From the NCBI GenBank assembly GCA_963921425.1, contig OY992835.1:21948001-22012000 (forward strand): a stretch of DNA of 64,000 nucleotides, in the 5' to 3' direction. Positions 1 to 12,384 of the stretch are shown piece by piece. The stretch's first letter is position 1, and each line of letters opens with the position of its first letter. The notes beneath the pieces are model-generated. The model was not told where the DNA came from. It saw nothing but the letters and a program-made list of their open reading frames with translations, and made no database searches. Both the position numbers and the translations under genes were made by a program. The DNA comes from Dryas octopetala (taxonomy: Eukaryota > Streptophyta > Magnoliopsida > Rosales > Rosaceae).

Positions 1-2436
1 TTTATTTAATCTGGATAAACGCCTTCTGATTTCTCGATCGGATGTATACTCTCCATAATCCAAACCACCATTCACAAAGGAAGTACCATTACTCCTACTC
101 AAGTACTTCCTTTCAGTGGCTAATTTATTGGGCTTCTTTTTATACTTGGAGGCAGAAGAGAACCCTGGATATGTCCCATCTTCCCACGACTTGATAAGTT
201 CATCTCTTTCATGCGAAGACTTAGAGGCCCCTTCCAAACGTGTGGCAAGTTGAATAAACAATGTAATTATGTGATTCATGTCTCCAGCATCACCCCGGTT
301 CTTTGCTCTGCACCCACGCAATAAAGAATATAAGAGAAAGAGAAGAGAGAGAGAGAGAGAGAGATTTTATAATTGTTACCAAAAAACGTTTTGATTATAC
401 ATAAAGTGTCACCTATAGAAGACAAAAATGAAAAAGAACTTACTTTATTGCATCCCTGCACATTCGACTGATATCCTCCTTGACAGAAGTCAATCCTCGG
501 CGAATATAATGTCCATTTTTTATTCTATCCTGGATTTCTGCAACCTGGTGAACAAAGAGACAACAAAGTTTGAGAAAACATTTAAAAATTAAATAAAAAT
601 AAGTAAAACTGAACTGAACAAAACTATAAGGAAAACAAACAAAGACAGAAAAACCTTATCAAATGCATCTTAAATATGAAAACATAAAAAACAAATGCCT
701 ATCAGTACCTTAGGTACAAAGAAATCAAAGGTGTTCTCCTTCATGATGTCCTTCAGACTTGAAGCAAGAAATTCCTCCATCCTCTTATAACCATGTTCCG
801 ATTTCTTAATGGACAACCGCCTCATACGAGCATCCCTAGATAGAATGGATGAGGACCGTCTAGCATCAAATAGTTTTGAACGTTTGTATAAACTTCGCCG
901 GAATGATTGATTTGCTGAGTCTCTCTTATCCACACTATCGAAGTACTCTTTTAGTTCACTAAAATCATCCATATCATTTCCTAGAACCTTACTTTTAGAA
1001 ACAGATGAAGATTTCTCAGTGATCTGTTTCAGACTCCTTATTTTAGAATGTGATTCTTCACATATCTTTGCGCCACGTGAACTCCGGCTCTTGATCCAGT
1101 TCAGATTCTGAAATTTAATGACCAACTCACCAAACTGGTTGCAACCCCTGATATCTATGCTAGATAAACAAGGAAATGAACCAAGAATCTCTTCAAGAGT
1201 GTGGGGGGTGATGTTGGTGCAACCAATTAGAACCATAGAATTAATCTTTTCTTTACCATAACCACTCTGCAAACAAACAATAACATTAAATTTAAGAGGA
1301 AAGAAATGAATTTTTTGCTTTTCTGCAATGCCAAAAAAGAGTAAAACCTACCATAATGTTCACAATCATGGAATCAGTGCAGTTAGGACCCAAGGATGAC
1401 AAGTCAACCTGTCTTGAAATATCCTTGTAAAACCTGGCAGCAGCTCTCCAGTGCTTACAAGCCAAAGAAGCAAAGGTAAGGGATTTCATGTCTAATCTCA
1501 AAAAATGGAAGACCCGTGCCAGCACATGCCCATCCAATAAACCCCAGCTTCCTATCTCTGAGCCATAACTCACACTCTCTTCTTCGTAGAAAGAAGCATC
1601 ACCACATAAATCCTCAAATGTCGAATCATCCTTTTCTACTTTATGCAAGTCCTCTTCAATGTCGTAGTCTTCTTCACTTTCATCAACCAGCAACCGGGCT
1701 CTTTTAGCAGTACGTGCATCACCATCTGCAGTAACCCCAAATAGATTAATATGTGGATAAAATGAAACTCCATTATGGAAACCAAAGTTCAGTTGAAAGG
1801 ACATGGCATGCATCATATGTAAAAGATAAAATTATAAGAGCATGGGTCGAGGAAACAAGGTTAACAAGGACAATTGCAACTAAATAAGCCATTCTTGACC
1901 ATTTCTATGAGCTAATATAGTATAAAAACTCAAATGAAATAAGCCAACTCAACAAGGTTAACAAACTCACATGAACTAAGCCAACACAACAAGGTTAACA
2001 AACGCACATGAAATAAAGTATAAAAACAAAAACAAAAAGGTACATGAAATAATAATTCCTATTAGCTCCAGACCTGCAACAAGGAGTTCACAAACTGAAT
2101 AATAGAGGTAATAAAATTAGTTAGAATTTTAAACAAACTACCACACCAAAATCTATTAAGAAGGAGGCTACCCATGAATAATAGCTCGACAGAAGACGTA
2201 TACAATAGCTCATATTTAATTTGGACTTTTCTATCTTGGTGCCATGCTGCATCCTCTAATATAGAAATGTTGATGCAAACCAGAAGATCAATAAATAACT
2301 GAAGAATGCTAAAAAACAAGATAGGGTATTGCCACATGAGTAGAAGATGGTAGAAACTGAATTGCAACAAGAATAATGACTGACATATAATGACTTGCTT
2401 GAGGTTGTAGCTTTTCAGGTGTTAACATGAAATGAC

Positions 2437-2480
<44 letters not shown>

Positions 2481-5400
2481 GGATAGAGATGAATTTAAAC
2501 ATGGGAGAATGATGCCTGGAGTACGATATGAAAGTTCCAAAAAGGAATTAAGATAATATATATCCTGAAATTAAATTTGAGATGAAAACAAACAAGGACG
2601 AGCAGAAATTTAAATTGACTTGATCATACCTGCTTTCCAGTACATGTGTTTCTCCAACTCTTTTTTTGGCTGCCTAGCATTAATCCATGGGTCCAAAACA
2701 TCATTTATGGCTGCAGCAAACTCTCGGCTTTTGTAAGATTTCATCACCAATTCATGAAGCTTTCCACAGGTATAACCAATGAACTGAGGGTGCAGGTTGT
2801 GGAACCGACCCAAATCTGTGTTTGATTCTTTAAGTACAGCACTTTGAGATCGTGAAGGAGAAAGTCCTGAAGAATCACTAGATGTTGAATTCTTCTCCTG
2901 CTGAATTGTATTAGTAGCTTCAGAAGTCTCCAAGGCAGAGGTAACGGGAACCCAGACTTTATCAAATTTTCGGAAAACACTGCTATGCTTTAGGATCACT
3001 CCTTGATCAACCAAGACCTGTAGCTCTGAAAATGATGAAGGTCCTCGTTCATGCCCAGCACCATCTAGGTAGTACCAGTCACCCAAATGCAACTGCAAGT
3101 CATCAACTGTGCCAATACGGTCTTTGGGGGTGTTAATGGATGTAATGCATTTCGAAGAGCCCAGTGAACCTTTGTCACTAACCGGTTTTAATTGAGTATC
3201 ACCTTCTCCCGATGATCTCTTCCCATCACTACTGGCAGAATATGACCGTGCAGACCTTGACAAATGCCTCTCCATTCCCCGGACTTTCGTGCGGGGCTCA
3301 GAAACAAATGAGCCATGGTCTTTAACCACACATGCATTTATCCTGACTACTGGAAGCATAGTTCCTTTTACTCCTCGTATGACAGTAGGCTTACTTTGAA
3401 TCGGAAGCATAGTTCCTTTTTCATCTGGGCACGAAAAAGCCCAAGTAGGTAGATCAAGCCTTCTGCTCTGTGAAGGATGATACAATTCATCTTTTCTATG
3501 CCATCGAGGGTCTTCATACCCAGACTTTGGCATCTGGCATAACGGGAAACCATCATTGACAACAAGTTTCTTCCTAGAAGACCTATCTTGCACAGCTTCA
3601 TCATTTCTCTTCCAATCACCACCCTTGCATGACCATCGACCAGAAAACCAGTCAGAAGAATCACCACAAGCAAAACCATAATCCTTGTCAGTGGGTGCAG
3701 TCAACCTGATTTCTGCAGCTTCTTTTAGTTTAATGTCAGAATATCCTGGTTCCTCAGTTTTCAGATCACACTGTTCATCAACGTGACCTTGGGTAAAAAC
3801 TGTATACGACAAGAGGTACATGTGTTTAGGCACAGAGAAATGTGTAAGTTCAATAGTTGTATTTCTCAAAACTTGTTCAACTCTAAGACTGTAAAATATT
3901 AAGATTCAAAATACAACACATAATATCAAGTTGACGTCCTATTAAACTTTCACATCCTATGGTATCATGTAAATAGTCAGAGCTGATCCAAAAATGAATA
4001 AGTGAGAGAGGATGGATGAAAACAAACAAACAAACAAATAAAAGTAAGCAGATCTAAAAAATAAAAATTAATTAAAAAAAAGTAATCAATGCCAATCATT
4101 ATGTACCTTCAGTGTTTCCCCACTCTTCTCCTTGTGCATATTCAAAGGACATTTGCAAAACTTCTGCAAAATTATAAAATTCCAAAAAAGAGGAAAATCA
4201 TTAAGAAATCCCCACACGCAAATATAAATAAATAAAATAAGAGTATAAGTTGTCACAGCACAACAGAAATAATCAAATAAAAATTTATTTTAAAATATTA
4301 ATAATAGCAATCAAATAAAAAATACCTCCAACAGCTTCAAGCTCCCTGCCAGGAATAACTGTTAAACCCTCCATCAGAGCCCCAACCCTTTCTTCAATAT
4401 GGAGATCTCCTAAAGGCTCACAAGCAGCTCCATGAACATCTGGGAACCCTGGCGGCAGCAAATTGATTGCTGCCTCCTTCCCAGTCTGAGTACCATATTG
4501 CCCAGCATCTCCAGTGTCTGCCAATAGATTACCAGGAGCCTCTGGAGGGCTTACTAGACGAGTTATAGAATCCGATACAATGGATGGGAAATTCACGGTT
4601 ACCAATGGTGAAACAGCATTTTCAACAGTTACCCACCTATCACTATCTGAATGCTTGACCATATGATCAGACATCAGAGCCCCTTCTTGAACAAGTGCTT
4701 TGAGCTCACATAATTTAGAAGGCCCACGTTCCACACCATAATAATCAAGGTAAAACCATTTTCCTGTGGATGGATCAGCAACCACTGGGATGTGTGGTGG
4801 TGTGTCACATATATCCATATCTTCTTCCATGGAAGGCAGCTCTTCAGGAGGGGCTATACTGATATGAGAACTTTCTTTGCAATTTACACTTGGACTTTGC
4901 AGCTCTTCTTTGTGAGGCTCACAGCTGACATTTGTCTCCACAGATCCATTAATATCAACCACAGTGCTTCTATCTTGAGATTCTTTAGCAGAGGAATATG
5001 AGTCTTTTCCACTGGGATCCTTCTGCACCAGCTTATCTTCTTGCCCTCTATTACCATGTTGGGAGTTGCGCCTTTCATTTGCTCCACTTTTCCGACTCAT
5101 CTCTCGATGATTATTAGGTCTACTCCGGTCATGCGGGGACTGCTCCAAATAGTTTGGAGTGTGATCCCTGCGATCATGGTATCGAGGTCGATCCTGTGGA
5201 GACAGACTGCGGTTTCTGTGATCATATTGACGACTCCGATCATATGGAGATCTCTCACGACCATATGGTGACTTCTCCCGGCCATATGGTGACTTCTCCC
5301 GGCCATATGGTGACTTCACACGGCCATATGGTGACTTCTCACAAACATATGGGGACCTCTCACGGCCATATGGAGATCTCTCACGGCGAACTGGACTCCG

Positions 5401-6591
5401 GTGATCATAATATCGGGCCCGGTCACGTGGGGACCGCTCAGAATGACCTGGACTTCGCCCATGCCTATCATAAACCACTCTGGAAGACAAAGTAGATTCG
5501 TAATGCCTGGAATACTTGTCTGGTGCTACTCTTGACGAAGAAGAATTCCAATAACACCTCTCCACAGAACCGCGTAAATACTGTTCAGAGTGGGCAGAGC
5601 GATTGGTGTCATCAGAAAGCCTGCGACTTTTTGTACCTGCATAATCCCCATAATCTCCATAGTGCTTTCGCTCACTGCTATTTGAATCAGCACCATACCT
5701 CTTTAACCTATTAACAGAAGAGTACTCCCTTGCGTGGCACTTACCATTGCTGTACTCATTCTTGTACACACCGTCCTCGTCAACAATTTTGGAACTGATC
5801 CTTATATTCCTCTCCTGGCCACTCTCCCACCTGGGAGTACTCTTACAATGCTGAATTCCACTTCTATTAAATTCTTTCCTTCTAAAAGCATCATCATTTG
5901 AGTACTTCCCAGAAGGTGGTGAACGATCACATTTCCATCCCTTGTCCTTACCCATATCATACCTGCGCATTTTAGTGTAACTGTAGTCATCTCTGGCCAG
6001 TTCCCCTTTCTGCCATCTTTCTGGAATGAACTCACCTTTCTCAATTTCATCCTTGGGTGGTCTCCATGACCCAAATTCTGTTTCGCCTCTTCTACTCTTC
6101 TCTGAAACTATCTCCCCCTTCTCTACATCCCCTCTTCGCCATCTCCCGGCAACTGACTCTCCCTTCTCCACCTCACTTCTCCTCCATTTCTCACCAACAA
6201 TCTCTCCTTTCTCAATCTCGCTTCTCCGAAACTTCTCCGGAGGCACGAATTCACCATTCTCGACTTCCACTTTGGGCCACAAAGTCCCCAATTCACCCTC
6301 TTCTACTTCCTCCTTCTTTTCCTCAGCATTTTCACCATTCTCAGCTTCCTTAGTAGCACTCTTCCCACTTTTATCCAATCCCAATGCACTTCTTTCGGAC
6401 TCCACCTTCTTCACGTACCCAGATTTCTTGACGAGCTGCTTCTTGGGCTTCATTACCTTCTTCTTAACGGGCTTGGAATTGAAGCCATTGTTAGCATTCT
6501 TGCCTCCGCAAAGCGCAGTCTTCTCCGGAATTGGAAACCTTTCCATGATATTATGCTGCAAAGGCATGCATGCGACACCTCCATCGCCCAT
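1..6591 (-). CDS. ATXR3: Histone H3K4 methyltransferase ATXR3/SDG2, N-terminal two-thirds (3' end off the window)
   Basis: Nuclear SET-family enzyme responsible for bulk H3K4 trimethylation in plants (family knowledge). Minus-strand coding exons read from splice sites and frame: 6591-4326, 4163-4107, 3799-2630, 1725-1352, 1266-709, 544-444, 307 to the edge. They encode about 1611 residues of a family usually near 2300, so the catalytic SET/post-SET end is missing here. Visible parts: basic N-terminus (KPVKKKVMKPKKQ), EKGE/RRSE acidic-basic repeats at about residues 90-195, RS/SPYGR-rich repeats, a GYF domain at about 610-660 (GKWFYLDYYGVERGP), a second GYF-like domain at about 1014-1062 (GDWYYLDGAGHERGP), and an F-box-like segment at about 1224-1275. 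The first in-frame ATG after the leader intron is 6591; the frame opens further upstream only through a TTG. Family identity rests on recalled similarity, including the RMCRDAIKAKNRG segment at the exon junction near 444/307. Confidence 0.93.
5241..5387 (-). repeat. Seven in-frame 21-bp coding repeats (SPYGRE/K heptads) in ATXR3
   Basis: Seven consecutive 21-bp units, each starting CATATGG on the plus strand, encode the heptad (E/K)(R/K)SPYGR with small variants (YVCEK, YGRVK). The flanking protein is also RS/RSP-rich, resembling the disordered low-complexity arms of RNA-processing factors. Two neighbouring units are identical over all 21 bp, so copy number is a candidate for length variation between cultivars. 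Confidence 0.9.
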
Positions 6592-7110
6592 GGAAATCCC
6601 AGCCCTCTTCGCCAAACTTCAAAACCCTAATTGTCCCCTCCCCCGGGGCTATCGATGCTCATGCTGCAATTGGCTTCAACTTTTTTCCTTTGTTGGATCC
6701 TCGCACCAATTCAAAACCCTATTTCCACAAATTCAACAAACAAATCAATACAAACCCAATGTAGGGTTTCAATGTCAAACGCACGCATGCATAAATAAAA
6801 CGAAGCATAAACCTTTGAATTGAATAAGCTTCGAAAATCAAAACCCTAGCCCGAACGTCAAAAGAAAACCAATTGGAATCAAAAGGAGGAAAATTACCGA
6901 TAAAATTTGACAAGCTGAGTGTACAGATCGGCGAGAAAATCTAGCTGCGAAGCGAAGAGCGTGTGAAGAAATAGACTTAATGAAGAAAGATCGAGAAAAC
7001 GCCCAGAACAGAAAGCTCGAAATCAATTTTCTCTCTGAGAAAATCTCTCTGAGTTCGTGTGTCTCTCTGCGTTCTCGTCTCTCTCTCTCTCTCGCTCTCT
7101 CTCTCTCCTG
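6592..7110 (-). promoter_or_regulatory. ATXR3 5' leader: UTR exon, leader intron and GA-rich start region
   Basis: A probable non-coding first exon ends at 6898 with donor GTAATT. The leader intron runs 6897-6664 and ends TTGCAG; a second leader segment 6663-6592 precedes the ATG. The leader opens in a GA-rich tract (CT-rich on plus, about 7077-7107), common near plant core promoters. The transcription start itself cannot be read from sequence. Confidence 0.6.
6627..6662 (-). promoter_or_regulatory. Short uORF (11 codons) in the ATXR3 leader
   Basis: Two bases into the second leader exon an ATG opens a short frame, MSIDSPGGGDN, closed by TAG 35 bases upstream of the main ATG. Because it is fully upstream and short, it could damp translation or allow reinitiation. 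Whether the peptide is conserved is unknown. Confidence 0.55.
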
Positions 7111-7900
7111 TTGCTGTTCTTGGTCTGAAAGACGAAACCTCCGTGTTAATATTTTGCTTTTTCGTTTTATTTTTTCCGATCTTTGCCCTTTGGGCTTGTG
7201 TTTCGATTGTGAGAGTCGCGTGTTACATTATCGAAAGTACAAAAATAGCCTTGGGGGTCTTGGTCTCCGTAGCGACTAGCCTAATGTTTTATGTACATAC
7301 GGATCGGGCCACACGCAGGCGCCGGAGTTAGCCGACTTCAGTAGTTCACTCACGCACGGTCACTTCGTTACTTCAATTGTGGGACTCACTTACTGGATTC
7401 TCAATTCAGTGTCCTTTTTTTCCTAAAAATTCAATATCACAAAATACAAACCCCAAAAAAATGCAGAAGGCCAAAAAAGTTACAATAAAGGGATAAGTAC
7501 AGTATTTTCTTCAAATTATTAGTGCTTTACACTTTATTCTAAAAAACTTAGGAGCAGATTGTCTGTAAATTATTCATAAACAAAAAAAACTTACATTTTA
7601 CCAAAAATTAAAATTTAAAAGAAATAATATAGAATTTAAGAATAACAACTTACGTCTGATAATTTGAATAATCAATATAAAAAAATCATAGGACACTTGC
7701 TTTTATTATTTCTTCATTGAAAATAAATAGCAACCAAGTAAATATTTTGTAATGACAGTATAAAAACGATGACCAATCATTAAAATCATGAACAAGAGCA
7801 GATCCACCAAGAAGCAAAATGTGTCAATTGGCTACTAGAACTTAAACTTGTTGCATAAGGCATTTGAGTCATTATATATTGGTTTAGTCTTTAAAATTGG

Positions 7901-8002
7901 GGGCAATGTATTTGTTGAAATGCCTCAAATAAATGGACAATGTATTTACAAAAATGTTTCAAAGAGATGGGCAATGTGTTTGTATAAATGCGGACAATTG
8001 AT
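7901..8002. repeat. Three tandem 34-bp units
   Basis: Units start at 7901, 7935 and 7969, each beginning GG(G/A)CAATGT(A/G)TTT. The first two are closest and the third degenerates towards its end. Period was counted directly. Confidence 0.8.
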
Positions 8003-8141
8003 TTTTCCTCCTCATAAAGCGTGCTAATGTGCCTCTACGTAGAATCAATTATAACTAATATGAATAATTATGAAATTAATATGTACATACAGCATATGAC
8101 ATGATTGCGTAGGAGACTACATCTAGGAGCCGTTATGGATG

Positions 8142-8185
8142 GTACAGCCTTGTTTTCCGCTAAGGAAAAAAAGTGCAGCCTTGTT
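8142..8185 (+). mobile_element. Tail-only retroinsertion: 18 nt with A7 end, 13-bp target duplication
   Basis: GTACAGCCTTGTT (8142-8154) recurs as GTGCAGCCTTGTT (8173-8185) around the 18-nt insert TTCCGCTAAGGAAAAAAA. The layout is direct repeat, short sequence, A-run, direct repeat, as expected of target-primed reverse transcription with extreme 5' truncation. Confidence 0.55.
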
Positions 8186-8811
8186 GGATGTGCAAAATTA
8201 CTAGAATATCATGCATTAAGAAGGACGGGAGTGAAGGGTTTATTTGTCTTTTCAGGATCATAGAAAATAGGGCAGGGTTATTTTGGTAAAGTAGGATGGT
8301 TTTGGCGCTCAAGTTGAGCGAAATATTTTAGGAGGGGAGGGATGCAAATGCAAATTAAGCAATGGAGGGACTCCCAAGGAGGCTTTTGAGCTGTTATAGA
8401 CCAGAGGCTTTGAGGTTGAGTTGTGGAACCTGTGTTAGAGTTCGGAGCAGCTTTAGGACTTATTAAAATGGTTCATGTCCAACATTCCTGGAATTGGTCA
8501 AATGCTCACGAGTGTGTATTTGGATAAGGGTCTCATGAGCTATTTGAAGCCCACCATTAGAATTCTTGTATGGGCTGTGTGGGTTTGGGTCCAGTGCTGT
8601 TGCCAGTGGGTGTCACATAATAGCACGTTTGGCTAAGTAGTTGTTTCTTTTATAATTACTACCTCTTGGCACGCTGGGTGTCAATTGATATTTTTATTGT
8701 GATTTTTTTTTTTTAATAATTTTTCACCGCTTTTTCTACATTTTAAGGTAGTGAAATGTCTTCTTTTATTTTTAAAATTTTATTTTAATAGTTATATTTT
8801 ACAACTATATT

Positions 8812-9290
8812 CTCATTTATTAGGTTGTTTTGATGTGGCTATTTTGTTGAATGAAAAATATTTTAGGCAATTCTATTTTTAATAAATCTTATAACATCAA
8901 ACCCGACTTTATAATAGTAATAATGTAAAAATTACCAATGACAATTTTTTAATTTGTTTTTAAATTGACGGGACTCTATACATATCATAATCCTAACTCA
9001 TTATTCTCATTTATTAAATTGTTTTAATGTAACTGTTTTGTTGAATGAATAGTATTTTAAGCAATTTTATTTATGATAAAGCTTGTAATACCAAACTCTC
9101 CTTCCTTCCGGCTTTACAATAATAAAGATTAATGGGTATTGCTTCAGTTCTATTTCAAGGCCCTTGTGTGGTAACAGTACCACAAGCACAAGCTCCACAT
9201 CTTCTACACCCCCAATGGCAATTTTTTTTTTTTTTTTAAATTAACGGGACTCTATACCTATCATAATTCTAATTCATTATTTCACTTTTT
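8812..9290. repeat. Diverged tandem duplication of about 200 bp
   Basis: Segment 8812-9008 is repeated from 9009 onward. Shared blocks include TCATTTATTA..TTGTTTT, TTTTGTTGAATGAA and GACGGGACTCTATAC / AACGGGACTCTATAC. The second copy carries about 80 bp extra (about 9130-9210), which contains TTCAAGGCCCTTGTGTGG. The copies differ at many positions, so the duplication is not recent. Confidence 0.7.
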
Positions 9291-10001
9291 TTTTGGATTA
9301 ATAACAAATTCTTTTGGCTGTTGTAACTAGTTAAGTTCGTTTTCATGCCTCTTGGTCTTTTCTTCCTAGACCAGATCGTTAATCGTTATAGAAGCTTTTT
9401 AAGTCATTTTGCAAAGATAAATCTGTCTTTCAATTTTATTTTTTTTCTTGAATATAGGTATTTAGAGATGAATTTGGGTGCCATAGAATCACCCTCTATG
9501 AAACCATATATACCATCAAACATTCAAAGTGATTGAAAGCTTTTAGTTGGACAAGGCTGGCTAGTAAGCCCACTGTTTTCAACAATCATATTAATCATGA
9601 CAGCTTTCAGCTTCCTTAAACCAACTAATTAGCAGCCCACTGACATCAACATCATTAGATCAATTAATACACTAAAAGTTGCATTGGATACCATGGTTTT
9701 TGCAAAGTAGTTTATATTTTGAGCCCCTTATCTCCCCACCATAGTAAAAGCCTAAAAGCTTAAAGCAAGCAATTTAGTAAATATTAAGAGCCAGAACGCC
9801 CGCTAGAAAGAAAGAGAAATTAGAATAAAAATAAAATGTGATTGGTTGTTAATTCTGTGGAGCAAGCCATGAAAATTGCAAATGCTGAATTTGAAGCAAA
9901 TTAAATCCATCCTTTACTTTGATAAATATATACAACCACGAAAACAAAATATGTAAAAAGTGAGGTGAGACTGGTGAACGATCATAAGCATGATATCGAA
10001 C

Positions 10002-10447
10002 TCAAAACATGAAGGGGGTTGGCGAGAACGCTGCAGGTATGATCATCGGCGTCTTGCTCCTCCTGAAATTAATCAACAACTAATTAATTATCTGATCAAA
10101 TTACACTAATTAAATCCAAATCAATCCAAGGCACAAATAAGTAAAAAAATAAATTACCTTGTGTAGCACCGGTCATCGTTACTGAAATTGCGAGGCTTGG
10201 CCTTGGATTTAAACAGAGACTTTGAAGAAACGGCAGAAACCACTTCCTCGGAGATTGGCACAAGCGCTGGCAGCCATTCACGATTCTTTGCTGCGGACTC
10301 TGATCTGGAGCGTGCCACGTGTACGGTGATGGTGGTGGTCCCCTCTAGCTCTGGGGGTGGTGGTGGCGGTGGCGGCCGCCTCGCTGCAGCAGCTGAGGCG
10401 CTGCTCGGACGGTAACACGAACCCAACTCCGACAAGAAGGACTTCAT
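10002..10447 (-). CDS. Small plant-specific protein of unknown function, 116 aa, two exons
   Basis: Exon 1 is 10447-10158 and exon 2 is 10062-10002, joined by a 95-bp intron with GTAATT donor and TTTCAG acceptor, giving a clean 116-residue frame. The protein starts MKSFLSELGSCYRP, has an Ala/Pro-rich stretch (RRPPPPPPPPEL), a basic SKSLFKSKAKPR segment and ends KTPMIIPAAFSPTPFMF. There is no signal peptide or membrane span. A TATA box at 10516-10509 lies about 62 bp upstream of the ATG. I do not recognise a named family; the conserved-looking ends resemble small uncharacterised plant proteins that may be nuclear, but this is impression only. Confidence 0.75.
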
Positions 10448-10508
10448 TGTGAATGGCTGATTAAATGGTTGTGAAATTGGTGTGAGTTTTTTTATCGGTC
10501 TAGGCAAG

Positions 10509-10516
10509 TATTTATA
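10509..10516 (-). promoter_or_regulatory. TATA box (TATAAATA) of the small MKSF gene
   Basis: TATAAATA on the minus strand, 62 bp upstream of the ATG at 10447, at a spacing that leaves a short leader of about 30 nt. Confidence 0.6.
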
Positions 10517-11946
10517 GAGACGGATTATGATGAGAGTGTTGTTTCCGAGTTCAAAGAGGTTTTGTGTCAACGTGTTATCCATGTCCTTATCTAATTACAC
10601 ACGTTAGAAGGCAGTTATTACCGTAGGATTAAAGACTAATGTTACTTGCCCATTAGGTTAAAAGATTTTCCTTATCCTCTTGTTAGAAAAATAAATACCC
10701 TTGCAAGTTGCAACTTAACTTGTTTCTTACAACTAAATTATTAACTTCCTTAATGTATTGATATGCAACGTGAAATCTCTAAATAAACAAACATAGACTT
10801 AAAAATACATATTCATTTACTTAATTATTTATCGCAAACTTTGTAAAAAACATCTAAAGGTTATTTTAATACGTTTGTGACACTGCTAAATATTATTTAT
10901 CTTTTAACTGGTTCAAATGATTAGTCTGATACACGAAAATTGGCCCATAACACCCTCGATTATAAAAATATATATATTATTTATTTGTACTTATTTATGA
11001 ATATATTTGGATAGATATATAGAGTATGGTATGGACCGTATGGTTACTAAATAAATAGTTAAATAATGTAAAATTCCATATTATTTTTTTGTTATATTGA
11101 AAACATTAGGCTTTTAACTTATCCTAAGTATCATAATCTATTAGTTAACCATCTCTTACCACTTGGACTGATTTAAGACTTAACGTACCCTACATCATTT
11201 GGGAAAATAAAAACTGTATATACATCGATCAAACAAACAAACTAAAAACTGTATATACACATACACCAAATAATCAAAGAATATAAATATATAAGAAGTG
11301 CATTCATGAATCAAATGATAATCGCACTATGGAGGGAAATGCCGACGCTTGTCCACCACCACAAAATGTTGCTAGAAATTATCAGAATTGAAGGTTTGTC
11401 GTACAATCACGGATCATCACATTGATATGCACTACAATGGTGGTCATGGACTTGTGGCCTATATATGCATCTTTTTTCTAGAGACGTACTTCTTCCCAAC
11501 AATCAATTAAGAGCCTCAAGGACAAAGAAAGGTGGTCCCAACTCCCAACCTAGCTAGCTAGCTCTTGGATGGTTGTATATATAAGAGTAATGTTTGTTCA
11601 ATAGTTTAATCTTTTGAACAATTTTGGCATCTATTAAGTTGAAATATAGTTTTACTTGCAATAGTATAGTTCAATAGCTTTTTATTGATAATTATATTTT
11701 TTTAAATGTTACACGTTTATTGATCTTTTCTTTTGTGATTTTCTTTTTTATATAAGCTCATGTGACATGTGGGGCTCTTTGTCTGATTCTATTGCAATTC
11801 ATACCATGATGTTATTTCATACATCCTCAATTGCAATTACATTAATTGCAATGAACTAAACTACACCACTGTAAGTAGATTTTAATTTATTAGTTCAATT
11901 TTATGCAAAAAAATTGCGGTGAACACCACCATTGCAAATGCTCTAA

Positions 11947-12384
11947 GGGCTCGTTTGGTTCACGGAATTTATTTCCTAAGAAATCAATTCTTTTTTTATT
12001 TTCCAGGAGGAAGGAATGTGAAATTCTCTTTCTTGTGTTTGGTAAACTTGAGAAAATAAACTAGGAATTAGAAGCAATTAATGTTGTGTTTGGTCAATTT
12101 TCCAATTTTTCAATTATACCATAATCTATTATTTATTTTGAAATAATAGCACGGTTAGTTTTGTCAAAAAAGAAGCAATAAATGCTTTCTCAAGAAAGGG
12201 GAAATAAATTTCATTGCTCCAGCAAAGATTTCATTTTTCCCCCAATAAGGGCATCAGATTCCCTTAAGCCAGGAGTCAAATTCTTTTGAGCCAGGAATTG
12301 ATTTCTCTTCCTTGTACTTACCAAACATGATAATGAAATTGAATTATCATTCTCAGACTTCTAAAACTTGAACCAAACGGACCA
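11947..12384. mobile_element. Tourist-like (PIF/Harbinger) MITE, 438 bp
   Basis: The left end GGGCTCGTTTGGTTCA matches the inverted right end (TGGTCCGTTTGGTTCA when reversed) at 13 of 16 bases. The element is bracketed by TAA at 11944-11946 and 12385-12387, the 3-bp duplication used by PIF/Harbinger elements. The interior is non-coding and A/T-rich. It is a non-autonomous DNA element needing a transposase from elsewhere. Confidence 0.75.

Larger units (their letters stand above)
7111..10001. other. Intergenic, no gene seen (7.1-10.0 kb)
   Basis: AT-rich spacer between the divergent ATXR3 start region and the 3' end of the next minus-strand gene. It holds a three-copy 34-bp repeat (7901), a tail-only insertion (8142) and a diverged direct repeat (8812-9290). 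The stretch 8200-8640 is less AT-rich but gives no convincing reading frame. Confidence 0.6.

Noticed and set aside
6026-6823. 265-codon plus-strand frame opposite ATXR3
   Set aside because: Ser/Pro/Phe-rich antisense of the EKGE repeats; no independent gene signal.
11585-11945. Possible second MITE ending CCATTGCAAATGCTCT just left of the Tourist element
   Set aside because: A typical MITE-like right end, but the left end does not pair convincingly and no target duplication was found.
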